This document shows, piece after piece, positions 8,802 through 16,211 of a stretch of DNA of 58,837 bases (positions within the stretch are counted from its first letter, which is position 1; the number at the start of each line of letters is the position of its first letter). This DNA is from JANXYW01 sp031400455. Its GTDB lineage: Bacteria > Chloroflexota > Dehalococcoidia > DSTF01 > JACRBR01. Both the position numbers and the translations under genes were made by a program. The notes beneath the pieces are model-generated. The model searched no databases. It was not told the DNA's origin and saw nothing but the letters and a program-made list of their open reading frames with translations. The stretch lies in NCBI GenBank assembly GCA_031400455.1, contig JANNPX010000042.1:1-58837 (forward strand), written 5' to 3'.

Positions 8802-9563
8802 GTGATCCCGATCCGCGACAGCGAGCGCTCGCGGTCCGTACCCTACGTCAACGTCGCTATCATCGTGGCCAACCTCATCGTCTTCGTCTACGAGGTCGCT
8901 CTGAGCCAGCAGACGTACATCGGCCGCGTCACCGAACTGGACCGCTTCATCTTCGACTGGGGAAACATTCCCGCGTGCACGTTCGATGCGTTCGGCTGGG
9001 ACCGCAACCTCGCGGGCACGAGCGCGAACGTCTGTAACAACCAGCCGCATCCGGCGTGGACGATCGTCAGCGCGATGTTCATGCACGGCAGTTGGCTCCA
9101 CATCCTGGGAAACATGCTGTTTCTCTGGATCTTCGGCGACAACGTCGAGGACGCCATGGGGCACGCGCTGTATGCGATCTTCTACGTCGTCGTCGGCGCC
9201 GCCGGCGCCCTCACGCACGGCATCACCGACCCGAATGCCTTGACACCGGCGATCGGCGCCAGCGGAGCGATCGCGGGCGTCATGGGCGCGTACATCGTGC
9301 TCTATCCGCGCGCGACGGTGGCGACGCTAATCTTCTTCGTCCCGTTCCCGGTGCCCGCGTTCATGCTCATCGGCTTTTGGTTCGTCTCGCAACTCTTTAG
9401 TGGATTCTCGTCCCTCGGCGTCGATGCAGTGGGTGCCGGCGGGGGCGTAGCGTACTTCGCGCACATCGGCGGCTTCATGGCGGGTGCACTGTTGGTGAAC
9501 GTCTTCGCCATCCGTCGCGGCCGCGCCCGGCGACGTAAGCGCGCTCCTCTCGACGTGTGGTGA
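8802..9563 (+). CDS. Rhomboid family intramembrane serine protease
   Basis: Membrane serine protease of 253 residues with a six-helix core. Catalytic serine lies in GASG (Ser154), the partner histidine in AHIGG (His221), and the oxyanion/His motif HGSWLHILGNM at 95-105. The stretch at about 34-85 is an extracytoplasmic loop with two Cys. The start is GTG in a spacer without a strong ribosome site. The Arg/Lys-rich tail is cytoplasmic by the positive-inside rule. Substrates cannot be told from sequence. Confidence 0.9.
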   Translation: MIPIRDSERSRSVPYVNVAIIVANLIVFVYEVALSQQTYIGRVTELDRFIFDWGNIPACTFDAFGWDRNLAGTSANVCNNQPHPAWTIVSAMFMHGSWLHILGNMLFLWIFGDNVEDAMGHALYAIFYVVVGAAGALTHGITDPNALTPAIGASGAIAGVMGAYIVLYPRATVATLIFFVPFPVPAFMLIGFWFVSQLFSGFSSLGVDAVGAGGGVAYFAHIGGFMAGALLVNVFAIRRGRARRRKRAPLDVW

Positions 9564-9565
9564 GC

Positions 9566-9615
9566 GCGTTAACGTATGCTTAACCTTGACGTACGCGTTA
9601 ACTTACAGCTAGGAT
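9566..9615 (+). promoter_or_regulatory. merR promoter and likely operator
   Basis: GCGTTAAC occurs twice (9566-9573 and 9595-9602), 29 bases apart. TTGACG (9586-9591), an 18-base spacer and TAGGAT (9610-9615) form a promoter whose spacer contains the imperfect dyad TTGACG-TACG-CGTTAA. MerR proteins bind dyads between -35 and -10 with a long spacer, so this is probably the autoregulatory operator. The -10 box ends six bases before the ATG, so the transcript may be leaderless; AGGA inside it could alternatively be a ribosome site. Confidence 0.6.
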
Positions 9616-9621
9616 CAACAG

Positions 9622-10110
9622 ATGGCCACCAGGCGCACACCCACCCTCGAACCGGAATCGCAAGAGCAGGCATACCTGCAGATCGGCGAGGTCGCCGAGC
9701 GTACCGGCGTCACCCAGCGCACCCTCCGATTCTACGAGGAGCGCGGACTCCTGAAGCCGCCGTCCCGGCTCGATGGCGGATTCCGCCTCTACTCCGAGGA
9801 CGACGTCCGCCGCGTCGAGCAGATCAAGCGCTTGCAGTCGCTCCTGGGATTCACCCTCGCCGAGATCAAGGACATGGTCGAGGCGGACGAAGTGAAGATG
9901 CAGATCCGCGCGACTTATCGCAAAGACGCAGCGGTGTCCGAGCGGCGCGCCAAGCTGCTGAAGGCGAAAGAAGTTACGCAGGGCCAGGTGGCCGTCATTA
10001 AGCAGAAGCTCACCGCGCTGCAAGAGATGCAGGGCCACCTCGAAGAAAAACTGGCGCAGTACGAGGGCTGGATAGAACACCTCGCCGAGCAGGAGCCCGC
10101 TCCGCAATAG
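9622..10110 (+). CDS. MerR family transcriptional regulator
   Basis: DNA-binding regulator of 162 residues. The winged helix-turn-helix spans about residues 18-88: LQIGEVAERTGVTQRTLRFYEERGLL followed by the wing GGFRLYSEDD (quoted short: TQRTLRFYEERGLL). A long helix of about residues 105-155 forms the dimer coiled coil. There is no C-terminal metal-binding Cys cluster, so metal sensing is unlikely. The MFS pump gene begins 48 bases downstream, suggesting it is the controlled target. The effector is unknown. Confidence 0.9.
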   Translation: MATRRTPTLEPESQEQAYLQIGEVAERTGVTQRTLRFYEERGLLKPPSRLDGGFRLYSEDDVRRVEQIKRLQSLLGFTLAEIKDMVEADEVKMQIRATYRKDAAVSERRAKLLKAKEVTQGQVAVIKQKLTALQEMQGHLEEKLAQYEGWIEHLAEQEPAPQ

Positions 10111-10158
10111 CCGTGTACGACCTCGAAAGGCAGGGCGAGCGGCACGCCCGCGACCGCG

Positions 10159-11493
10159 ATGAACGACACTAACCCCGGCCCGGCACCCCGCGAGTACCCG
10201 GTGTCCGGATGGGGCGCGACGTTCGCCTCGATGTCCATCCCGGAGTACGCGCTCTACTTCTACGGCATGACGGCGTTCTTCTTCGGGATGAACATGATGG
10301 TCGTGCTGCGCGGCTATCTGGTCTACGACATCACGAAGAGTGAACTGTCGCTTGCGCTGATCATGCTCAGTGTTGCCTTACCCATGCTCGTCATGGCGCC
10401 CATCGGCGGCGTCATCGCGGATCGCGTCGACAAGCGCAGCCTGATGATCTGGGCGCAGGTCGCTGTGTGCGTGCTCAACCTCGTTAATACGGTGCTGATT
10501 TCACTCCACGTGATCGAGTTCTGGCACCTGCTGGTCCTCTCGGCCCTCTCGGGCACGACATTCTCCTTCATCATGCCCGCCCGCCAGGCGATCATCCCGC
10601 GACTCGTGCCGCGCAACTACCTGATGAACGGGATGTCCCTCGCGTCGAGCGCGATGAACGGGACGCGCATCATCGCGCCGGCCGTGGCCGGCCTGCTCAT
10701 CGCGCCGATCGGCATCGGCGGCGGCTTCGCTGTGTTGACCGCGATGTACGCGCTGTCTGTCGTGTTCACAATCGGGCTGCCCAAGGCGCCGCCCGAGGCG
10801 CGGGAGAATCGCGTTACCTTCTTCGCCGATTTCGCAGGCGGATTCAGCTACATCCGCAGCAACCACCTCGTGCTCGGGCTGCTCCTGCTGGGCACCGTCC
10901 CGATGATCTTCGCCATGCCCTACCAGACGCTGATGCCGGTCTTCGCCTCGAAGGTGTGGCACGTCGGTTCCGGCGGCCTCGGCGTCCTGCAGGCGATGTC
11001 GGGCGTGGGAGGCCTCGCAGGCGCGCTCGTCACGGCGAACATGGATCGCTCGCGGCGCAAGGGCCGCACGATGCTCGTCGCCGCACTGGGCACGGGCGTG
11101 TTCCTCGTCGCCTTCAGCTTCTCGTCGTTCGGCGTTGCCCTCCCCATGCTCGTGATGGTGGGACTCACATCGATGGTGTTCTCCACAGTGAACACCACCG
11201 TCATCACGTCGATCGTGCCGGACGGTGTGCGCGGACGCGTGACCAGCGTCTCGATGATGACGTTCGGGCTGATGCCGCTGGGCGCCGTGCCGGCGAGCAT
11301 CGCCGCTGGCGCCATCGGCACCCCGGCCGTCACCGCTATCGGCGGCGGATTGCTGATGATGTCCGTCGTGGGAGCGTACCTGCTGTTCCCGCAGTTCCGT
11401 ACGCTGGACGGCGCGATCCAGACCCAGCGCGCGGACCGCGACCGTGAAGCGGCGGGCTTCACCGGTGTGCCCGCGGAAGCGGCGAGCGGCTAG
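10159..11493 (+). CDS. MFS transporter (EntS/MFS_3-like exporter)
   Basis: Major facilitator protein of 444 residues with about 12 hydrophobic helices. The loop after TM2, GGVIADRVDKRSLM, is the MFS signature loop, and DGVRGRVTS marks the symmetric position in the second half. The long soluble N-terminus and the PARQAIIPRLVP motif resemble the MFS_3/enterobactin-exporter group, so export of a small molecule is the likely role. It follows the MerR gene and is probably co-transcribed and controlled by it. It converges with the next gene, two bases away. Confidence 0.87.
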   Translation: MNDTNPGPAPREYPVSGWGATFASMSIPEYALYFYGMTAFFFGMNMMVVLRGYLVYDITKSELSLALIMLSVALPMLVMAPIGGVIADRVDKRSLMIWAQVAVCVLNLVNTVLISLHVIEFWHLLVLSALSGTTFSFIMPARQAIIPRLVPRNYLMNGMSLASSAMNGTRIIAPAVAGLLIAPIGIGGGFAVLTAMYALSVVFTIGLPKAPPEARENRVTFFADFAGGFSYIRSNHLVLGLLLLGTVPMIFAMPYQTLMPVFASKVWHVGSGGLGVLQAMSGVGGLAGALVTANMDRSRRKGRTMLVAALGTGVFLVAFSFSSFGVALPMLVMVGLTSMVFSTVNTTVITSIVPDGVRGRVTSVSMMTFGLMPLGAVPASIAAGAIGTPAVTAIGGGLLMMSVVGAYLLFPQFRTLDGAIQTQRADRDREAAGFTGVPAEAASG

Positions 11494-11495
11494 CG

Positions 11496-11858
11496 CTACG
11501 CCGGCGCGCGCCCGTTGCCTACCGCCTCTTCGTCCTCGCCGTCTTCTTCGGTTTCATCTTCCGCGTCTTCCTCGTCATCTTCCTCCGAGTACACCCCTGC
11601 CTGCATTCCGCGCCACACGGTGACGACGAAGTCGTCACGATAGGCGTCGGTGCTCAGCACGAGGCGCTCGTCGATCTCGCCGATGAGGTCCTGGATGTCT
11701 TCTTCGTCGAAGTCCTGCGGCACGCAGAGCGTGGCGTACACGACGCCGGATGGTGTGAAATGAATGTCCACGCGCGCGACGACATCGCCCCCCGCTTCCA
11801 CGGTGTACGCCTCCGAGAACGGCGTGCGCGACTCTCGCTCGAACTGGTAGTCGGACAC
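11496..11858 (-). CDS. Uncharacterised protein with strongly acidic C-terminus
   Basis: 120 residues, no family recognised. Residues 1-85 look like a small alpha/beta domain (AYTVEAGGDVVARVDIHF, quoted in part) ending VVTVWRGMQAGVYSEE. Residues about 90-112 are almost only Asp and Glu, then VGNGRAPA. The start is GTG preceded by AAAGGA at good spacing, which supports real translation. Codon pattern fits coding. It stands alone between convergent and divergent neighbours. Function unknown. Confidence 0.7.
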   Translation of the reverse strand: MSDYQFERESRTPFSEAYTVEAGGDVVARVDIHFTPSGVVYATLCVPQDFDEEDIQDLIGEIDERLVLSTDAYRDDFVVTVWRGMQAGVYSEEDDEEDAEDETEEDGEDEEAVGNGRAPA

Positions 11859-11944
11859 GGCGGAGTCCTTTCACTGCGGCCCTGACGCTGGCGCAATCAT
11901 ACGCGCGTCCGCCGCCCGTGTGAAGCAGGATGCCAATCGCCGTG

Positions 11945-11973
11945 TTGGCATCACCGCACCGCTGTACTACCAT
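11945..11973 (+). promoter_or_regulatory. Promoter of the DUF922 lipoprotein gene
   Basis: TTGGCA, 17-base spacer, TACCAT. Transcription would begin near 11980, giving a leader of about 30 bases with AAGGGG (11992-11997) as a distant ribosome site before the ATG at 12010. Confidence 0.55.
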
Positions 11974-12009
11974 GTGCCTCTATCGACGAATAAGGGGTAG
12001 CTTCCAGCC

Positions 12010-12798
12010 ATGGCCTCCCGAACCGCTATCGCCGCACTCTCCCTCGCGATCACCCTCGCCGCAACGGCGTGCGGTGGCTCCAGCGGCGGCTCGAAGACCG
12101 CAACGCCAACGACAGCGGGCACCACCGCGGCGGCAACCGCGACACGCGCCGTATCGACCGCCGTCGCGCGAACCACACCGGCCGCCGCAATTGCCACCGT
12201 CGCACCGCTCGCGACGGGTACGCAGCCTGCCGCAGCGCCTACCGATCCGGCCGCAGCAACGTCCACGCCCGCCCCGCCCGACGATCCATCCGGTGCCGCA
12301 CCGACCGTCGTCGCCGGCACCGTTACCGGCGCAGTCATGCAGTACTACGACGTCACCGGAACAAGCGCAGCCGAGATTCGCGCATCGATGGACGCGCTTG
12401 GCCCGCTCGACGGCAGCGGCGCCCGTAACGACGCGTTCACCACGTGGAACATCGACTGGACGTGGCCTCTCAACCCCGACTCGAGCTGCATCCTGTCCAG
12501 CGCCACCATCTCGACGACCATCGCGGTCACGTTCCCGCGCTGGCTCCCGCCGACAGGCGCATCGCCACCGCTGATCGAGCGCTGGAATACCTACCAGGGA
12601 GCGCTCGTCACGCACGAGTCCGGTCACGTCAGCTTCGTCGTCACCACGGCTGCCGATGTGCTCGCCGCCATCAAGGGCGCGACCTGCGACACGGCGGAAG
12701 CCGCGGCGCAAGCCGTAGTCCTGCGCATCCGCCAGCACGACGCCGACTACGACGCCGAGACCAACCACGGCACTACCCAGGGCGCACACTTCCCGTAA
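12010..12798 (+). CDS. DUF922 domain lipoprotein, putative zinc protease
   Basis: Exported lipoprotein of 262 residues. The signal peptide ends LAATAC with the lipid-anchored cysteine at 21. Residues 22-105 are a Thr/Ala/Pro-rich low-complexity stalk. The DUF922 domain (about 110-262) starts QYYDVTG and contains HESGH at 202-206, an HExxH metal site, and ends with the family's NHG-TQGA-F pattern. Members are annotated as secreted Zn-dependent proteases, but activity is mostly inferred. It would be tethered to the outside of the membrane. Confidence 0.85.
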   Translation: MASRTAIAALSLAITLAATACGGSSGGSKTATPTTAGTTAAATATRAVSTAVARTTPAAAIATVAPLATGTQPAAAPTDPAAATSTPAPPDDPSGAAPTVVAGTVTGAVMQYYDVTGTSAAEIRASMDALGPLDGSGARNDAFTTWNIDWTWPLNPDSSCILSSATISTTIAVTFPRWLPPTGASPPLIERWNTYQGALVTHESGHVSFVVTTAADVLAAIKGATCDTAEAAAQAVVLRIRQHDADYDAETNHGTTQGAHFP

Positions 12799-12822
12799 CT
12801 GGGACGACTGGCGCCCGCCACA

Positions 12823-12850
12823 TACAATGCCCGCACTCACCACAAAGGAG
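12823..12850 (+). promoter_or_regulatory. -10 box and ribosome site of SDR gene
   Basis: TACAAT at 12823-12828, then AAAGGAG at 12844-12850, six bases before the ATG at 12856. No good -35 hexamer is seen at the matching distance. Confidence 0.45.
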
Positions 12851-12855
12851 CGCGC

Positions 12856-13671
12856 ATGGTCCTCGAACGGCTGAAGCTCGACGGGAAAGTCGCGATCGTC
12901 ACGGGCGCCGGGCGCGGCCTCGGACGCCAGATGGCGCTCGCGCTGGCGGAAGCCGGCGCGGACGTGGTCTGCGCCGCACGCACCGCGTCCCAGATCGACC
13001 GCACGAAGTCCGATATCGAAGCGCTCGGACACCGCGCTGTCGCGCAGTCGACGGACGTGCGCGATTCCGGGCAGTGCGACGCGCTGGTCCAGCGCGCGGT
13101 CGACGAGTACGGCAAGCTCGACATCATGCTCTCGAACGCCGGAATCGGCGACATGCGAGGCGCGAACGCTGAGTTGTGGGACGTGAACGACGACGACTGG
13201 CACGACACGCTCGACGTCAACCTGTCGAGCGCGTTCTACTGTGCGCGCGCCGCATCGAAGGTGATGGCCGCACAGGGCCACGGCGGCGCGATCATCAACC
13301 TCGCTTCCGGTACCGCCATGCGCGCCTATCCAATGAGTTTCGGTTACGGCGCGGCGAAGGCCGGCGTCATCGCCATCACCAAGTCGATGTCGGCGATGCT
13401 CGTGCGTCACAACATCCGCGTCAACTGCATCATCCCCGGCTTCGTCATGCAGGCGCCTCCCGGCAACGAGCAAGCGGAGATCTTCGCGCAGACGCGCGGC
13501 CGCTATCTGCCGGCTCAGCGCCTCGGCTATGCGTGGGAACTCGGCCCGCTGGCAATCTTCCTGGCGTCCGACGCATCCAGCTACGTCACGGGCCAGGGCT
13601 TCGTCATCGACGGCGGCGGCCTAGCCGGCGGCCTCGCCCCTATGGGCTTCGCACCCGAAGTGCCCGTTTAG
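12856..13671 (+). CDS. SDR family oxidoreductase
   Basis: Short-chain dehydrogenase/reductase of 271 residues, classical type. Cofactor loop TGAGRGLG at 16-23, NAG at 94-96, catalytic Ser151, Tyr164 and Lys168 (YGAAK), so the active site is complete. The sequence after the cofactor strand (CAARTAS) suggests NADP(H) preference, weakly. Strong ribosome site AAAGGAG. It lies head-to-tail with a second SDR whose active site is altered, and then an alpha/beta hydrolase; this looks like a small catabolic set. Substrate unknown. Confidence 0.9.
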   Translation: MVLERLKLDGKVAIVTGAGRGLGRQMALALAEAGADVVCAARTASQIDRTKSDIEALGHRAVAQSTDVRDSGQCDALVQRAVDEYGKLDIMLSNAGIGDMRGANAELWDVNDDDWHDTLDVNLSSAFYCARAASKVMAAQGHGGAIINLASGTAMRAYPMSFGYGAAKAGVIAITKSMSAMLVRHNIRVNCIIPGFVMQAPPGNEQAEIFAQTRGRYLPAQRLGYAWELGPLAIFLASDASSYVTGQGFVIDGGGLAGGLAPMGFAPEVPV

Positions 13672-13679
13672 AGAGTTCC

Positions 13680-13719
13680 GACCGAGCGACTGAATGACCG
13701 AAAGACTGAGCGACTCACA
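13680..13719 (+). repeat. Five 8-base tandem units before a start codon
   Basis: The 40 bases directly before the ATG at 13720 divide into five 8-mers of the form GACYGARN: gaccgagc, gactgaat, gaccgaaa, gactgagc, gactcaca. The last is degenerate. No conventional ribosome site is visible there. Confidence 0.7.
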
Positions 13720-14526
13720 ATGAAAAACGAATGGGGCGACGTACGGCTTGGCATCGATGCCTACGACCTGAGCGGCAAGCGCGCTCTGGTGCTCGGTGCA
13801 GGCGCGCCGGCCGGACGCGCGATCGCGCTGGCGCTCGGCGAGGCCGGCGCAGACGTCACGGTGTCGTCGATCTCAAACGACGGCGACGAGATCATGCGCG
13901 TGAAGCGCGTACAGCAAGAACTAACGAAAATGGGCCGCAAGTCGACGACCGTCGCGACCGACATCACGCTCGGCGCCGGCGTGCAGGTGATGGTGCGCCA
14001 GGTCGCAAAGGCGTTCGACGGCCTCGACATCATGATCAACGCGCCGGACCTCTTCCTCGGCAAAGCCGCCGAGTCCACCACCGACGTCGAGTGGAACAAG
14101 GTGATGCAGACGAACCTTGCCGGCACCTTCCACGGCTGCCGCGCTGCCGCGAAAGAGATGCTGAAGCAGGAGTCTGGCGGTCGCATCATCAACGTCACGT
14201 CCGTGCTAGGTGAGCGCGCGATCGCCAACGCCGCCGCATACTGTGCGGCGCAGGCGGGCGTGCTGAACCTCACGCGCGCGCTGGCGACGGAGTGGGGTCC
14301 CCGCAAGATCACCGTCAACGCGATCGCGGCCGGCTGGATGGACTACTCGGCCGCCATCGGCAACCCCGATCCCGCTGCCAACCAGACCGTCCGCTTCGTC
14401 CCGATGAAGCGCGCCGGCACCGCCGACGAGATCGCGCCGCTCGCCGTGTACCTGGCGTCCGATTCCTGCGGCTACATCAGCGGCCAGGTGATGTTCGTCG
14501 ACGGCGGCCTCACCACGCACCTGTAG
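13720..14526 (+). CDS. SDR family protein with altered catalytic motif
   Basis: 268 residues with the SDR fold. The cofactor loop is LGAGAPAG (26-32 region) rather than TGxxxGxG, the NAG motif reads NAP (107-109), and the catalytic YxxxK is YCAAQ: Tyr174 is kept and Ser161 is present, but the lysine is Gln178 (codon CAG at 14251). The rest, including the C-terminal SGQVMFVDGG, is well conserved. Without the lysine, normal hydride-transfer chemistry should be weak, so it may bind a ligand or pair with the upstream SDR. Codon use gives no sign of decay. Confidence 0.85.
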   Translation: MKNEWGDVRLGIDAYDLSGKRALVLGAGAPAGRAIALALGEAGADVTVSSISNDGDEIMRVKRVQQELTKMGRKSTTVATDITLGAGVQVMVRQVAKAFDGLDIMINAPDLFLGKAAESTTDVEWNKVMQTNLAGTFHGCRAAAKEMLKQESGGRIINVTSVLGERAIANAAAYCAAQAGVLNLTRALATEWGPRKITVNAIAAGWMDYSAAIGNPDPAANQTVRFVPMKRAGTADEIAPLAVYLASDSCGYISGQVMFVDGGLTTHL

Positions 14527-14528
14527 CC

Positions 14529-14563
14529 AAGAACTGCGAACTACCAACTAAGAATTACGAACT
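14529..14563 (+). repeat. Five 7-base tandem units before a start codon
   Basis: The spacer before the ATG at 14568 divides into aagaact, gcgaact, accaact, aagaatt, acgaact: a degenerate 7-mer ending RAACT. It follows the same arrangement as the 8-mer array upstream of the previous gene, with a different unit. Confidence 0.7.
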
Positions 14564-14567
14564 AGCC

Positions 14568-15425
14568 ATGCCCACCATCCGCGTCCGCGGCGTTGATCTC
14601 TATTACGAGGAGTACGGCACTCCGTCCGATCCGCATCTCCTGATGGCGCACGGCCTTATGGGCAGTGTCGCGTTCATGGCCACCTTCGCGGAACGCCCCG
14701 CCGCGATCGCAGAGCGCGGCCTGCACGTCATCGCCTACGACGCCCGCGGCCACGGCAAGTCCGGCTACACGAAGGCGCGCGCCGACTACCGATGGGTGGC
14801 GCTCGGCGACGACATGCACGCGCTGCTACTCGCACTCGGTATCGAGAAAGCGAGCATCTACGGCGGCTCGATGGGCGCAGGCACAGCGCTGGCGTGCGCG
14901 CTCGTTCATCCCAACGTGGTCGAGAAGCTGATCATCATGTCGCCGCCACCGTTCGGCGCGAACCTCAAGGTCGCACGACAGACATTCGGCGGCCTCGCGT
15001 ACCTGTTCCAGGCGTTCGGCCCGAAACTCACGGCTCGCATCGTCGCCCGCCTGCCGCAGATGAAGGACGCGCGCCGACTCGATGGCGGCGCTAGCCTCCG
15101 CACATTCCTCGCATCACAGCGCCGCGCATCGGTCGTTCCAGCGATCCGCGGCCTGCTCTTCGACCCGCCGCAGCTGCCGACGGCGCGATTCTCCGAGATC
15201 ACGAAGCCCGCGCTGATCCTCACCCACCCGGACGACCCCATCCACCCGCTCGCCTCCGGCGATCTGCTGTACGAACGCATGCCGCACGCGCGCCTCGCCG
15301 TCGCTCCCACCGCGACGTATTGGCAGGAGAACCCCGACGCCCTCACCCACGTCGTCTCAGCCTTCGTGAAGGGCGAGACCATCGCCCAGGGCCTGCCACA
15401 GAAGGCCGTTCACGACCACGCCTAA
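14568..15425 (+). CDS. Alpha/beta hydrolase, catalytic His not evident
   Basis: 285 residues. HGLMG (28-32) is the oxyanion-side motif, GGSMG with Ser101 is the nucleophile elbow, and LTHPDDPIHP around 219-226 supplies the acidic residue. The usual GGH motif should fall near residues 248-252, but the sequence there is APTATYWQENP with no histidine; His261 lies further on. Either the triad is rearranged or activity is lost. The start is the ATG after the 7-mer array; the longer frame upstream is shadow of the SDR gene. Confidence 0.85.
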   Translation: MPTIRVRGVDLYYEEYGTPSDPHLLMAHGLMGSVAFMATFAERPAAIAERGLHVIAYDARGHGKSGYTKARADYRWVALGDDMHALLLALGIEKASIYGGSMGAGTALACALVHPNVVEKLIIMSPPPFGANLKVARQTFGGLAYLFQAFGPKLTARIVARLPQMKDARRLDGGASLRTFLASQRRASVVPAIRGLLFDPPQLPTARFSEITKPALILTHPDDPIHPLASGDLLYERMPHARLAVAPTATYWQENPDALTHVVSAFVKGETIAQGLPQKAVHDHA

Positions 15426-15462
15426 CCGACAGAATCAGTCCCCTTACAACCTCAAGAGCCCC

Positions 15463-15519
15463 TTGACTTCCTTCGCGTGGCGGCCTAATATTGAGCAGTC
15501 GCTTAAAACATTCGCTCAA
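15463..15519 (+). promoter_or_regulatory. tetR promoter and operator-like repeats
   Basis: TTGACT (15463-15468), 17-base spacer, TAATAT (15486-15491): near-consensus promoter. Just downstream, TTGAGC-agtc-GCTTAA forms an imperfect dyad (15491-15506), and GCTCAA at 15514-15519 is a perfect inverted partner of TTGAGC. CGCTTAAA and CGCTCAAA are direct repeats 13 bases apart. A TetR dimer bound here would block the start of transcription. AGGTGAG provides the ribosome site. Confidence 0.65.
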
Positions 15520-15530
15520 ACAGGTGAGAC

Positions 15531-16142
15531 ATGCCCGGAAAGCCAGCCACCACAACCAAAGCCCGCATCGTCGAAGCGGCGTTCGCAACCATCCGCGAGG
15601 TGGGGTACGGAGGAGCAAGCGCGCGAGCGATCGCTGCGCGGGGCGGATTCAACCAGGCGCTGATCTTCTATCACTTCGGCGGCACCGATGAAGCACTGCT
15701 AGCGGCGCTCGACAGAAGCACCGAAGAGCGCCTCGTCCGCTATCGCGAGTGCATGGATGGCGTGCAGGCGCTAGCCGCCATGGTCGAGGCTGCGCGGACG
15801 CTCTTCAAGGAAGACTTCGACTCCGGTCATGTGAAGCTGCTGGCGGAGCTCGTCGCTGCGGGCGCCTCGAACCCCGAACTCGGCAAGCAAGTTGCGACCC
15901 GCGTAGCGCCGTCGCTGGCGTTCTCCCAGGAGACGTTCGAGCGGGTGATGGTGGGTTCGCCGCTCGCCATGCTTGTCGAGAGCAAGGACGCGGCATATGC
16001 GCTCTCCGCCCTGTACCTGGGGATGGAACTGCTCGCGAACCTCGATGGGAGCACGGACGCGTCGGACGCGCTATTCGTAGCTGCTGGACGCGTCGCTTCG
16101 CTGCTGAGCCTCGTCATGCCGGCCATCGGAGAGAAGACATGA
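15531..16142 (+). CDS. TetR/AcrR family transcriptional regulator
   Basis: 203 residues. The N-terminal helix-turn-helix spans about residues 10-55 with the TetR pattern ARIVEAAFATIREVGYGGASARAIAARGG (short: GASARAIAARGG) and LIFYHFGG. The C-terminal ligand domain is helical and not assignable. A strong promoter with dyads precedes it, so self-repression is likely. The NDUFA9-like gene begins 69 bases later on the same strand and is a candidate target. Confidence 0.9.
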   Translation: MPGKPATTTKARIVEAAFATIREVGYGGASARAIAARGGFNQALIFYHFGGTDEALLAALDRSTEERLVRYRECMDGVQALAAMVEAARTLFKEDFDSGHVKLLAELVAAGASNPELGKQVATRVAPSLAFSQETFERVMVGSPLAMLVESKDAAYALSALYLGMELLANLDGSTDASDALFVAAGRVASLLSLVMPAIGEKT

Positions 16143-16211
16143 TGCTGGCAGCGACACGTAAGACCGCGCTTGGATTCGGTGAGTAACCGACACAGCAATG
16201 AGGAGGACGAG

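Noticed and set aside
11998..12003. TAGCTT as leaderless -10 box of the DUF922 gene
   Set aside because: A better promoter (TTGGCA-N17-TACCAT) lies just upstream and leaves a normal leader.
11980..13473. Long 497-residue minus-strand open frame
   Set aside because: It lies opposite the DUF922 and SDR genes, which have complete motifs and proper start sites. Composition is Arg/Asp-rich, as expected for an antisense shadow of GC-rich genes.
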